Source: Adineta steineri
Lineage: Eukaryota; Rotifera; Eurotatoria; Adinetida; Adinetidae
NCBI GenBank assembly: GCA_905250115.1
Contig: CAJNOI010000004.1
Coordinates: 1,092,621-1,156,620 of the forward strand
Reading direction: 5' to 3'
Length of the DNA stretch: 64,000 bases
Shown here: piece by piece, positions 23,282 through 36,357 of the stretch
How positions within the stretch are numbered: position 1 is the stretch's first letter
Layout of the letters: every line of letters begins with the position of its first letter
Notes under the pieces: generated by a model
Told to the model about the DNA's origin: nothing
The model's input: the letters and a program-made list of their open reading frames with translations, nothing else
Databases searched by the model: none
Made by a program: the position numbers and the translations under genes

Positions 23282-24481
23282 TTAAATTCTTTTACGTTTT
23301 ATTTTAGAAAGATTTCTTTTAGTTGTTATTTTTTTTTCAATTGTTTTAGTCTTTAGTTTTTTATTAGTATGAACAGTTTGTATTTTATTATATTGAATAA
23401 GATCATGCATTATTGTAACACATTCTTTTGGATATTGTCCAACAGCTGCTTCACCCGATAACATAATATAATTGGCTTTATCTAAAACAACTGCTCGATA
23501 AAGATCTGAAACTTCAGCACGAGTTGGTACAGGACATGTTATCATTGATTCAAGTATTTGTGTTGCAATTATAAATGGTTTATTTTGTATTTGACAACGT
23601 TGAACTAAATCATTTTGTATAAATGGTACACGAATATGTACTGGTGTCGTTTCAAGAGCTAGATCACCACGTGCAATCATAATCATATCACATTCATTAA
23701 TAATACTTGTTATATTAACGGGTTCAATAGCTTCAGCCATTTCAATTTTAGCTATGATTTTAGGATAATAATTTTTTATATTATGTAGAGAATTTTGAAT
23801 CGCTGTTTTCAAACGATAAATATCATCGATAGTTTTAACAAATGATGTAGCTACATATTTAGGTTTTATTATAGGTAATAATTTTTCAATAAGACGATGA
23901 TCATTTTCAGTAAGAAAATCTATATCAATTGTACCATCTAGAAAAAATTTAAAAAAACCTTTCTTTCAATATTTTATATCTGTATGATGTTTTCATTAAA
24001 CGATATGTCATAAAAACTTACAAGGTAAATTAACACCTTTATGACTTTTAACTGGGCCACTATTTAGTGCTTCTACTTGTATACGATTTTTTTCTATTTT
24101 AATTACACGAAATTGTAATTTACCATCATCAATATAGACAATATCGTTTATTTTAGTATATTTTTCGATTGAAAATTGACATGGAAGAGTTTTTAAGTTG
24201 TTTTCTTTATGTTCTTGTTCTTTTTCAATAATGACTTTTTCACCAGTTTTTACTGCTAGTAATTTATCATGTATTTCTCCTAAACGAATCTTTGGTCCGG
24301 GTAAATCAAGCATTAAATCCAATCCAGCATTAGTAGCTAGTTTAGCTATACGTAAATGTTCTTCAATAATACCATGAGATCCATTTAAACGAGCTATTTC
24401 AACCGAATGTTCTTTGAAATATTTTAAAACTTCAGGATTCCCACTAGCAGGTCCTAATGTTGTTATTATTTTAGTTGACAT
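23282..24481 (-). CDS. Pyruvate kinase, C-terminal domain missing
   Basis: Pyruvate kinase transfers phosphate from phosphoenolpyruvate to ADP in glycolysis. Exons 24481-24022 and 23937-23282 join in phase across an 84-bp intron to give 371 residues. The barrel begins at once with STKIITTLGPASGNPEVL. Active-site blocks are ARLNGSHG, DLPGPKIRLGE, DDGKLQFRV, KGVNLP, KIEMAEAIEPV with the catalytic Lys, MIARGDLALE (metal site) and ATQILESM..PVPTRAEVSD. The lid domain lies in exon 1. In MLSGEAAVGQYP the normally conserved Thr/Ser after GE is Ala. The protein ends just after the barrel with a Lys-rich tail, so the C-terminal allosteric domain of about 120 residues is absent. The short N-terminus and the GPKIR wording look more bacterial than animal. 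The spliced intron shows it resides in the eukaryotic genome. Confidence 0.85.
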
Positions 24482-25479
24482 AATCGAAAGAATAAAAACA
24501 AAATATCGATAATAACAGAAAGACTAGAATTTAAAGTTAATCATTGTCACTAAGGATTTCATCCGCGTTTTCTGTTAAATGTTTTTTAAATTTACAACGG
24601 AGTTATCGTAATATTAAAATGGTTGTCTGTAAATAGATGTCAATTATGTTTTAATAAAAACATATGTAATAAAGTTTATTGTACTCGATGATATAATCAA
24701 TGATAGAACATTCTTCGAGACTTAAGAATAAATTTCTATACTTGTAAATTATTGATAATAAAAACATAGTGTATTCATAAAGTGTCTGTCAGTTTTCCGA
24801 AAGCTTTCATTATAGAACATCTTTTGACATTTTTTTCAATATAAATTAGCTTTATATATAGCTCATTGCGTTATTATAATAAGACGTGTACTGAGAATTT
24901 GTCATGCTTTTCTTCACTTCCGTGCTTAAAATACACACTAAATATAGAACATTGTAGAATGTAAACAGAACTTCAGGGCTATAGAACAAACAATTCTTTT
25001 CCAAAATAAAATGTTTATATGATTTCTATAATTAACACTTTAGTTATATTGTTGTTTCATGAATAAAGTAAATCGATTATCAAATTCACAATTTTGATTA
25101 AAATTCTTTTTAAAATTTAAATTTCAAATTGATGTTTGATTTTGAGAAACAACACTATTTTCTAATGACTTATTTTACCACAAATTTGCTTTTTAATAAA
25201 TTTACTTAAGATTAGTTTTCATGATAAATACGCCATAGTTTTATTTATGTTTTAAATAAATCTAAAGAAAATAAAGATCGAACAAATACCATCGTAACAC
25301 ATTGAAATCGGAAGAAGAAAAAGAACTATCGACGGTATACATTACAAAATACAGATAATGAATCATTTCGATTAAGTATAAGCCTACACAAAATTGAAGG
25401 GTAAACTAAATCCTTTTCGCCTTTTTTATTTAATCACTATCGATTGAATCAATCATTTGATAATTTGTTATTAAAAACA
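24482..25479. other. Intergenic, divergent promoters
   Basis: About 1 kb between the pyruvate kinase start (minus) and the protease-inhibitor-like gene (plus). AT-rich with nothing recognised. It should contain both promoters. Confidence 0.5.
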
Positions 25480-25804
25480 ATGCGTTTATTATTACTCTGT
25501 TTTGTTATTACCATTATTCTATCAGCCATCAATGCAACAGACGATATACGACAACGATTTGAAGGACTTGTAGGTAAAACTGTTCAAGCTGCATGGCAAA
25601 AAATCGATCGTGAAGGTTTCATTCATTTTTTTCTGAACACTAAAATTAATTTATGTAATTATTTTAGCACCAGGTAAACCAATAGAAATAATGCGACTAC
25701 GTTCTCCGCAATCAAAAAAAGCAATAACTCCAGGTTATGTACGCGTTATTCTTAATGATCGAACTGGTCGTGTGCTTTATACACCTATATTACAACCAAA
25801 TTAA
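25480..25804 (+). CDS. Secreted potato-inhibitor-I-like protein
   Basis: Exons 25480-25615 and 25668-25804 join in phase to 90 residues. Residues 1-19 (MRLLLLCFVITIILSAINA) are a clear signal peptide, and the ATG is chosen because it opens that signal. The mature part matches the potato inhibitor I/eglin fold of serine-protease inhibitors: FEGLVGKTVQAAWQKI (family: W-ELVGK...A...I), then the exposed binding loop region EIMRLRSPQSKKAITPG, then YVRVILNDRTGRVLYTP (family: RVRV..D..G.V...P). The conserved Trp before the ELVGK block is replaced by Phe. There are no cysteines, typical for this family. A secreted inhibitor of subtilisin- or chymotrypsin-like proteases is likely. The reactive bond cannot be fixed by eye. 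Confidence 0.75.
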
Positions 25805-28351
25805 TTTCATCTATCTATTATTAATCAATGAAAATTTTTCCATTTTAAATAAAAATTGTTCATATTGATGAAAACTGTATAGTTAAATATTTTATTTGAA
25901 GTATTTCTTTTATATTCACAATTGATATCGTTTTGAAAATAAAAGATTGATTATCATGAGAATATTGAATGTCAAAATAAAAGAAAAAACACTTGACAAT
26001 TAAAGAGGCATCTTATACTATTGCTATAACATGTATAACTACATGTTAAGGATAAATTTATACATTTTTTAGTTTATGATAAATATTGATGATGGACAAT
26101 ATTTTTATAACAATGAATCATTACAAATAATAAGAATAATATTCATTTCTTTTTTTTCTCCTTATCAAACGTTATGATTAACAAATGAATAAAACATTTT
26201 ATTTGATTTCAAATCTTCTTTTATTTTTTATAAATATATCTATTGAGAATGTTAACTTTCAAAATAAAACGAAGTATGTAAAATAAACAATTGACGATGT
26301 TCTTCATCAAAAATTTCTTTAGTAAAATGTAGCAATAAATACACTTCTATAGTTTTGTTTCTATCTTGATTATTCTTGTCAGTTATGTTATTTCATGATC
26401 GAGTAGTTTGAAAACAACATGTTTGTGTAGTAAAGCAAAAGAAGACATACACATTCAACAAACGCTTGCTCACTTATCCATTCATTTATTGAGGACAAAA
26501 GAGCCAAGCGCGTTGTCATTTTCATTCATCTTTGATTTACTTGTTGCAAATATTAAATGTTGTCATGTTGAGTGTCTGTTGTATGTTGCTTTTACTATGT
26601 TGATTGTTTAGTTAAAAGAAGAAAAAAAAGAATACAACTAACAGAAGAAGAAGGCCGCTTCAACTATAACTATTTATTGTGTGGCATCTTTATTTGTCTA
26701 CAATCGACGCAAAATATAATGTCAATAATTTATATATGCACAATAATAGCTAAAAGAATGTTTTATCATATCGAATAAAATTGAATTTTTCATATAAGAT
26801 TTATTCAAAAATAACTTCGTCATTTTATATAAAAATCAATGAATATAATTTTTCTTCTTATTGTCTTTCGAAAAGTTCAAACAATGCTTTGATAAGTAAC
26901 GAAATATTTACAGTTTCATTATTTGCTAAAAATCATTTGATTTAATTATCATCTTAATGTAATGCTATCTTTGCAAATACTTGGAAATTGGATATCTTTA
27001 TTTGTATTGAAAATATAGTTGTGATCATTCATTTTGTATAATTGAAAATCGATAGATTCATAAATAAAAATTAACTAAAGTTATTTAGCCCGTAGGCTAA
27101 AATTGTTCTATTCATATTGTGAAAAATGAATACACTGAAGTCTTATCGAATCTTCACATATAGGCTATTGAACTACAACATTAGCAGTGTTTTAGCTGTT
27201 ATCTAGTGGGATAGTTTTGACAGTCTTTGTATACTTAAATTTTTTAAAAGATATATCATATTATTTTTGAAAATCCCTATCTCCGATCATAGCAAACAAA
27301 CGTGCACAGTCACCAATTATTTATATATGTCAATAGAGATAGGTCAAAAAGGATAGTTATACAAATTTTGAAGTGTTGTCTTAACGGGAGAGAGAGAACT
27401 GTAATGAATCACAGTCTTCTACTTATCCTCTTTTGCCAAGTATATGTATATATTTATCTCTGTCATATCACATTACACTACATCTTTTTTGTATTCATGA
27501 TTTATGTTTTGATTCGTATTCAACACTATTAACATTACAAACATCATAGAAACAAAAAAGAACAAAATCTTTTATAAAAACATTATGTTTTCTCTCTCTC
27601 TCTCGTCTCTTAATAAACTCTATTATATAAATCATGCAATCATTATTATTATTAAGATATAGTTTTTCTTTTACTTTTTTGTCTAATAATAACTAAGCGC
27701 TTTAGGATCACTTAACAAGAAAATTATATCACAATTTTTTGTTTAAACGATAAATTTCGTTTTTTCCTTTAGGTAAAAATATTTTCTCAAGAAACTCAAT
27801 TTTTAATTGAACAAAAGAGAAGCTGTAAAAGAAGATGAAGAAGAAGAAGAAGAAGAAGAAAAAAAAAGAAAGCAAAATTGGTAAAAGAAGTGTATGTGTA
27901 CATTGTATGACAAGAAGAAAGTTAAAATAACAATGGAAGTTTGGTTTAGTAGTAATGCTTATGATGAAACATAGGTGTTTTATTAAAAATACACATATAC
28001 GACGAGTAGCAAAACGAGAAAAGAGAGAGAAGAACATTGATTGCTTTATTGAATGAAGAGAAAGAGAAAGAAAAAGCATCGTATTGGTTTATTTCTTTTT
28101 TTTTCTTCATCGTATAAGATCAATTGATTGGAATTGTACCGGCAAAAAGAAGACGGAAAGCAAAGAAAAACAATCATCACTCGACCAGTCAACATTTTCT
28201 TTCCATTTTCTTCTGTCTCTTTCGCTCTCGCTCTCTCTCTCTTTCTCTCTTCGTTTCTTTTCTTTTTGCTTTTTTTACACATATACAAAATACATCGACT
28301 TCCATAATCATTCACAAGATCAGAATTAATTTTCTTATTAAAAGAATCAAA
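25805..28351. other. 2.5-kb non-coding region upstream of the forkhead gene
   Basis: AT-rich, with CT/GA tracts near 27590-27605, 27835-27870 and 28215-28250. No conserved coding exon found. It probably includes 5' regulatory DNA and 5' UTR of the forkhead gene. Confidence 0.5.
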
Positions 28352-29484
28352 ATGATTTCATCGTCATCACATCATTTACAACAAGCGTATTTAGCTGCAA
28401 CAGCTGCCGCATTAGGTGCACCACATCTATTCTATGCAGCAACTAGTAATCCATCAACGAATGGGTTATCAAATGAACAATTATCACCAGAATCATATGC
28501 ATTACTAAGAAATTATATATTACGTTCACAATCACCATGTGATAAACGTGAACAACATCAAAAACCACCCTAGTAAGAATTTATAAACGAAATATTTTGT
28601 TTGAAAATATTTTCTTTTTTTGTTTTGAAATTTTTCTTAGTTCATATATTGCTTTAATTGCAATGGCTATTAAAAATGCACCACAACATAAGATTACATT
28701 AAATGGAATTTATCAATTTATAATGGAACGTTTTCCATACTATCATGAAAATAAACAAGGATGGCAAAATTCAATTCGACATAATTTATCATTAAATGAT
28801 TGTTTTATTAAAGTACCGAGAGAAAAAGGTAATATTAACTTTTCTTCTTTTCTATTAACAAGAAGAAGAAGAAAAAAAATGAAAATGAAAATGAAAATGT
28901 TTATTTTATTAGGTAAACCAGGTAAAGGAAGTTATTGGACATTAGATTCAAAATGTGATGAAATGTTTGAAAATGGTAATTATCGTCGACGTAAACGACG
29001 ACCAAAACAAATGATGTCAAGTATACAAAAACCTTCATCTACATCATCATCAATTCCATTAGATGATTCATCGTTATCATCATCAGAATCAAATCATAAT
29101 TCATTATTAATATCATCAAATAATGATGATGATGATGTTATAAATCCAACAACAAATTATGATCAATATTCTTTTCTTAAAATTGATTCATCAGATAATA
29201 ATAATAAAAAACGACGACGTTCACCAACACCGGATATAAATAATAAAAAAGTCAAAACAGTTTCAGCATTTTCATCTATTGATACATTAATTGCACCAAC
29301 AAAAGAAACAAAATCTGTTGATTTATCATTATCTCCTTGTCGATATAATAATAATAATAATCATAATCATAATAATAATAATAATAATCCATATTTATCA
29401 TCAATTCCTCAACAATATTTATCGTTATTAACAAATAGTTTTGGTCTTAATCCAGCATATAATCGACATTTTTCAACAAAATAG
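28352..29484 (+). CDS. FoxL1: Forkhead transcription factor, FoxL1-like
   Basis: Exons 28352-28572, 28641-28828 and 28913-29484 join in phase to 326 residues. The forkhead DNA-binding domain spans about 71-163: [39 protein letters not shown], the recognition helix [20 protein letters not shown], and wing residues [13 protein letters not shown] and [15 protein letters not shown]. The combination [18 protein letters not shown] and [12 protein letters not shown] is typical of FoxL1. The N-terminal [11 protein letters not shown] also recalls FoxL1 leaders. The C-terminal half is Ser/Asn-rich with poly-Asp and poly-Asn, and probably carries effector functions. Two introns cut the forkhead domain. 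The second is 84 bp, a multiple of three, with no in-frame stop, so retention would insert 28 residues into the wing. Other FoxC/D/E members are less likely. Confidence 0.9.
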
Positions 29485-32400
29485 AAATTAAAAAGAAACA
29501 GAACAAAAATAAATATATTCAAAACTTGTGTTTTCTTTTTGTTTTCTTTTGTTTGTTTTTTTTTTCATTCCAAAAAAGTCTCTTGTCAATTCAGTGTTTT
29601 TCTTTTCTTTTTCTTTTTTTCTTTCTTTTTTTTAAATAACAACGATTTATCTGTCTATATGAAAATAATCAATTTCTTCGTATGCTTTCATATAAAATAA
29701 TAATAAGTGTCACCTATCTGGAAACATAATCATGACGATTATAGTTTATGATTAAATATAAACAAACAATAGTTAGAAAAAGCACAAACCACTTGCTTTA
29801 CCATGATAAGCTTCATGGTGTGCATGTCGATATACAGTTCGATAATTTCTTTTTCAACAGCATTATGTGATTTGTATCTTATTTTGCCTATTCTCATATA
29901 CATTAGTAGAGCATCATATAAACATACATGATGTCCTCGGGCTTGTTTTCTTATTGCTCTATCACGATAATTCTCATCAGATATAGAATGTTGTATATAA
30001 CAGTATGATGCAATTGACTAGATTTTCATGTTTTTCTAAAGATTATTTTCTTTTTAAACCAATGAAATTTTTATCCGATAAAACACGTTGTAAGAGAAGA
30101 AATAAAAAAGAAGAAAAAAAAGTTTAGACGCGATCATCATTATAAATGATTAATGATGAAACATACGCGTGTCGTATATAGTAATTCTTTTTTTTTTCTT
30201 TAGGGCTTTTTATATATTAGTGTTATTCTACAATGAATTCTTAAGGAAACAAAATATAAATATGTGTGTATGTGAACATCAAACACATCACTTGGCTACT
30301 ATTGCTATTGCCACTGTATTATAGTACATTGTCGAAATTTATGTGTGCGGTACATCTTCTAGCAAATGCCTAAAGGAAGACAAACAATCGGAATAGTTTG
30401 TTTGTCTAAAGTATTCATTTCGTGTCTATATTGAAATATATGTGATGATGATTTTTATAGATGAAAAAAAAATTAACTTTCTCTATGCGACTTCCGTTGT
30501 TCATATGTATGTTTTTTTAACTAGTTGATATGACACCATAAAGTCAATTTCAATTTGACATATATATGTAATAATGAAACCTTGTAAACGAGACGAAGAG
30601 AAAAAGAAAAAGAAATCATTTTCTTTTTCTCCTTTAGCATATCTTTATAGTAACAAGATATATAAGATTAAAGAATAATAATTTAACATTAACTGCTTCT
30701 CATATATATATATATAAGAAGATATGTTATTGTTCATGAATAGCAAATATATATATTTGTATATGTTTATAGAACAATAGAAAAAAGAGACACATAGACA
30801 TTCAAAACTCATTTTCTAATTACATATACACAATATATGAAATGCTGAAGATCACAGTCTCCGTCGTTGTTCTTTCTAAGATAAACATACATATATACAT
30901 ATATAGTGCCGTGTAAATCTCGTACATAAATAAACGACCATTAAAGGACAACAACGAAGAGTGCGCATAAAAGAAATAAAAGTATTTATACCGCCATCTC
31001 TTACACTGGCGCATCTCTATTTATAACACCTTTAAAATAAATGTATATTATTTCATTTGAGTATAAATACACCTGTAAAAACTTTAACTGTCAGAAAAAA
31101 TAACAATCATAAAAAAAAGAAACGAAATTTATTTTATCCCTATGACATTTATTTGTATACTATTGAATGTAATTACAAGATGGTGAAAATCAAATATATA
31201 ACATTCTTAATATATAAAGAAAAAACAAATGCCATCATCTATTTGTGTATATATACATATATATATATATACTAAATATGTTCCAATCAAATTGCAGAAA
31301 TAATGTTGACACGAGAAAAAGAGAAGAGCGCACATTGAATGAGGATGACAGGAAAGTGATCAAACAGTATGCGGGCCGCTTTTGATATCTTTTTTTGTCT
31401 GTATGTAGTTTCTATTTAGTTGTTGTTTTAACTAAAATGTGCACTTGTGGTGCTCATCATCATTCAATACAGATGATGATAAAAATGTACTTATTCTATA
31501 CATAGTCGTCAAAGAAAAACCGATGTATATATATATTAAAAAAATAAACTACATGTGATGATTATTTTTATTTATAAAATAGAAAACGAGAGAATCAATT
31601 ATATATTCTTATCTTTTTCTTCTTATTATAAAAATGAATTGTATCAATATTGGATAGTTTTTTTACCCATGAAAGTGAGATAATGATATATTTAGAGAAA
31701 AATTAGTAATGCAAACATATGGTGTGTTATATGATATAGTTGTTTCTTCGAGAGAAATAATAGTTCATGTTTTTTTTCTTGATTTTTTTTATTATAAAGA
31801 AATAAATGCAGATGTTTGCCAGTAGCCAGTTGAAATTATTCTTTCTCATTATAATTATAAATAACAAGCGGCGGAACTAAATATATGACTGTTAGGTGAT
31901 ATATGTTAAAAAAATTTATTGAGTTATAATAAAAATTAACTTTAACATTTTTAAGTAACGGATGTTAGTAGAGAAAAGACAAAGAAATTATATTTGTCTT
32001 AAACTTATTCAACAAAATTTAATGGAGTTTAGAATTGTTATTCTACATTTAAATGCTGGCAATATATTAATAAAATAGGAAATGAATATTTTATTCAATT
32101 AAACGATTAATCTTAGCTAACAAAGTATCGTTTGATTTCGTAACAGAATTCGAATAAAATCAATACTATTGTTAGAGAAGTAAAGGACAAAAATAGTATA
32201 ATCTATAATTAATATGACTTATCTGTGTATATATATTGTAATTGTAAATAATCATAGTCTAATATTATCGTATTTTATACAAATATAATCAAATACATCT
32301 TTTAGAAAACATCAATTAACTAAAATAATCATAAGTAGTTTTGATTATTAGATGATATGATATAAACTTTGTAACTAAAAGTTAGAAATATATAAACAAC

Positions 32401-32694
32401 GACAAAATACGATGTATTAATTAAATATTTTATGATCGAATGCTGTATATAGATTACTCTGTAATCTATTGTGTAGTTACTAAGATTCTCAAATACTCTA
32501 TTAAATAAATTTCCTATGATATTATATGTTGAAGTAATCATATGATACTCAAAATAAATAATTATTTATTCGAGCTCTCAATAAATCATTTTTGCGAAAA
32601 ATAAATATATGTCTACGCTATTTGTTTCATTTCACAATATTGACGCACATACAATAAAACTATCGTATGTATGTATATATACTATTCTATTTAT
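29485..32694. other. 3.2-kb non-coding region
   Basis: Forkhead 3' UTR followed by AT-rich intergenic DNA with TA microsatellites (about 30700-30716, 31255-31272). No exon supported. It separates FoxL1 (plus) from the convergent unknown minus-strand gene. Confidence 0.5.
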
Positions 32695-34598
32695 TTACAG
32701 AAGAACACATTTATTGTTTGAATTAGTCGATTGAACTAAAATCATCGAATAGTCATTTTGTCTATGACTATGAACAACAAAATAAATATGACGATTATTT
32801 ATAGAATTTTCTTGTTGTTGAACAATTATATTTGTTTCAATTTGATCAGAATGTATAATCAAATGATGATTATTTGTCGTAACTGTATCTTGTAGTAATG
32901 GTATAATAAAAACATGATGATGTACAAGACATATTTCACCAATAAACATATTACGTAATTTAACAGTACCATATTCTGATGAATAATCTAAATAATGAAT
33001 ATATTTCGTCCACATATTACCATTTAATAAATGTTTTATTGCTGGAACATAATATGAAATATTCGAAGATTTTATTGAATTACTTTCATTTGGTAGAATA
33101 ACTAATACAAGTAAGAAAATAAGATTTTCTTTCGAGAATTACAACATACGAAATTTTGCTCCTTTATGTTGTAATTGTTTGGCAAAAAGACTAAAATGAT
33201 GATAAGATTGAATAATTATTGTTGAAAAGAATTCTTCAATTTGTGCATTATGACGTATTTCAGGTTTAATTGCATTTGAATTTAAACCGTGTTTAAATAA
33301 TGTATGTAAAATTTTTCCATTATACGATCGTTTCCATATATTTGGATCTTCTTCACCAAGATCACAAAGTATAGCTGTTAAAAATTGTATTGATGCTAAT
33401 TCATAAACACGTCCTTGAAATGGATTATCACAATTAGTTAATAAATGTTGAATAAATAATTGATAATATTCAAAATTTGATTTTAAATCTAAATTCATTG
33501 CAAATGTAGCATGCTTAATAAAAATTACAAAAAAAACAAAATATGAAGATTTTTCTTAAAATAATATTTCTTACTAATGATATACTCATCATAAGATAAC
33601 GAAGAAGACCATCATTATAATCACAATACCAATTATTATCATACCATTCTTTTGTATAATCAGTTTTTAATATTATTAATCGAGCAAGTGCATCATTTAA
33701 ATGTATTTGATTATCATTTAAATGAAGACTAAAATAAAATTTATTCGGATTCTATTTAGTTTATCAAACTTTACATAGCACAAGATAATGAATTCGATAA
33801 TTCAACATGAAGACGTTGAACTTCTGTTGGTGGTAAATATTTAACATATTTATCAGTTTGATTTGTTCCACGAATAAGTGATGAAAGTTTATGATGAAAA
33901 TCATTTTTCTCCATTTGTATATGATATTCTTGATGTTTAACTGCTAACCATTCACGAATAAGAACTGCTGTAGCATAACTCTAAGAAATATTAAATTAAT
34001 CGCTCTTACTCAAGATGTGTACCAAGGATGGAACATGACGCCCCGGTACACCTCTGCTCTTACTTACAAATTGTCCAAGACAAATATTATCTTTAAAAAA
34101 TTCAAAATCATCTTCATAATGTGGTTCCTTTAGATGATATTCAGGTATCCAATCTTGATGCCAAAGAAATTTTCTTTGTAAAAAATGATCATGTGAATGA
34201 TGTTGAATAAAAATTGATGAATATAAATTATTATTTAGTATTTGAGATAAATTTAGATCAGAATGTAAATCAATTGTTTTCGAATATTTATATATTTCAC
34301 CAATTTCTTTATTAATATAATAAAATTCTTTATCGGTTTTTTCCAAATCAAAAAAAAGACAATAATCATTTAAATGAAAATCTGGCCAAATATAATAAAT
34401 ATCTTTCCATATTAACCATACTAAACGAGCAACACGTACAGCGTAATCATCTTTTGTTTTATTTGTTTTCTTCCATAAATTTAGTGGTACCATAGGTTTA
34501 AGAATATCAAGTTCTGCATTGATTGGAATATGTGGAAGTTGTTTTAGTTTATTACGAAGTTCATTGATATGATGCGATGAGATTTTATTCGAATACAT
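32695..34598 (-). CDS. Unrecognised 553-residue protein
   Basis: Five exons (34598-34068, 33980-33775, 33728-33575, 33513-33150, 33101-32695) join in phase to 553 residues, so this is a real gene. I do not recognise the family. The N-terminal third is rich in aromatic residues (RLVWLIWKDIYYIWPDFHLN, FLWHQDWIPEYHLKEPHYE). The middle is predicted helical (REWLAVKHQEYHIQMEKNDF, LPPTEVQRLHVELSNSL, DALARLIILKTDYTKEWYDN). The next exon has FQGRVYELASIQFLTAILCD. The last exon looks like beta-strands (VKLRNMFIGEICLVHHHVF and FVVHSHRQNDYSMILVQS). There is no signal peptide or transmembrane segment. It is His- and Asn-rich. A shared alpha-helical array with a C-terminal beta domain is the most that can be said. 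Confidence 0.75.
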
Positions 34599-36357
34599 TA
34601 AACTATTGTGAATAAGGATTTTTTATATGAAGTTAAGCGCTTAAATTTTATATAATAACATAATGCAGTAAATCGATTTGTGGCATACATTTTCGAAATT
34701 TTGTAAAGATATCCATTAATTCGAGATATTTATCGCAGGAAAATCAAGATTTTTGAGGAAACAGACATGTTCTTTTACAAAATTGATCTAAAGAATTATA
34801 GTCGTTAATAACAAGAAGATTTCAGACAATCAATATTTAAAAATTTATTCCTCTTTTTTGTATATAACTTTATCCAATGTATTATCAGTTATTATAGAGG
34901 ATTTGTTAACAAATAAAACAAATTTAAGCAGGATAAATTTGTTTTTAAAAAATATATTCAGTCTATCGAAAAGTTTTTGAACAAAGTATTCTAGATGAGT
35001 GAAAAACTATGAATTAGAATCAGAATTTTGTACTCTTTCTAAATATGAGCTCCGAAATTATATATTTGTTTCTTTTTGTTGTTCGAAAATAGTGAGGAAA
35101 CGCTTGAAAGACCTAAAAGAATAGTTTAGACAAAATTTCCTCTACTAATCGTATACAAAATTAAGTGCTAAAATTTTTCCTCATATATCAGATTGCAGTA
35201 TGAAATTTATTCTGCAAGATATAGTATTTGAATTTAGTTTGTTGCTCTCAGAACGTTCAAAGGTTGATTAAAATTGAACTCAAACTTCTGAGCAAATCAT
35301 GTTGTTTAAGGAAATACAGATGTAGTCTGAGGTTAACTTTCCATTTGTAAAATCGCACCTGTTCATTCAAAAGTGCTGCTATTAAAGAGGAAAAAGCTCA
35401 TTCAGATTCATTTCCATCTATTCTAATCTATTTCCACATATGCGAAGTTAAGAGTAAACGATTTATGTGCATATGTTGAACCCCTATACGTACATTATTA
35501 GATCAAAGGTTAAAGGTCACAGAAAAAAAACCATTTAGTATACACAAAACTTCTTTAGTTAAAATATTATTTCGCCAATATTTCCATTCATTCTTGCATA
35601 TTTCAAATAGTTAGAATCAATCTTTTTTTTATTCTTAATTACATTTTGTAAGTCTTTCAGATAAATAACATCTCTACCATTAATCTGTTCTTGTTACTGA
35701 ATAATTTCTGTTTTCTGATACGTTGAATTCTAAAGAAGATTATAGTCATAGTAAAACACTATCCTCTTTTCATTATTAGAAACATCTGTCTAATCTCATT
35801 ATAATGATGTACAACTTCTATGAATAGTTTTATTACCAATTATAGATAAAAGAAGACAATTCATAATAATTTTAATTGTTCACATTGCATAACAAGTCTG
35901 ATTATTTTATTATAAGAAAATAAAATTACTATGTATTGTTCTCATCTAATCAATTATTCTACTATTCACAATTTATAGAACAAAGAAATATTTTCATTCT
36001 TTTATTCACTAAACAATCAATTATTAATTGTATTGAAATCATTCTTTGTACTAAATCGATAGATAATATATAGTCAGTTTTACTTGTCTGTTAATTCATA
36101 TATTTCACTCTTATAATTAAGCATCGGCCTTGCTATACTGAGAAATGAAATTCAATATAAAAAAATGCAGATAATCACACACACACAGATAAAAGAAATA
36201 TATTGTATTGCATTGATGTATCGATGATTGTTATACTAATAAATTTCAATGTGATTGTCAATTACCACGTAAAGGATGAGAATGTATCTTATGATTTTCT
36301 GCATCATCAATATTTATAAAAGTAGATTTAATCTTCGAACAAAAAAAGAAACATAGT
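34599..36357. other. 1.76-kb intergenic region
   Basis: AT-rich non-coding DNA between two minus-strand genes. A short ACAC run occurs at about 36178. No gene or RNA recognised. Confidence 0.55.

Noticed and set aside
36120..36150. Possible small RNA (GCATCGGCCTTGC...)
   Set aside because: No matching stem or conserved box could be found around it.
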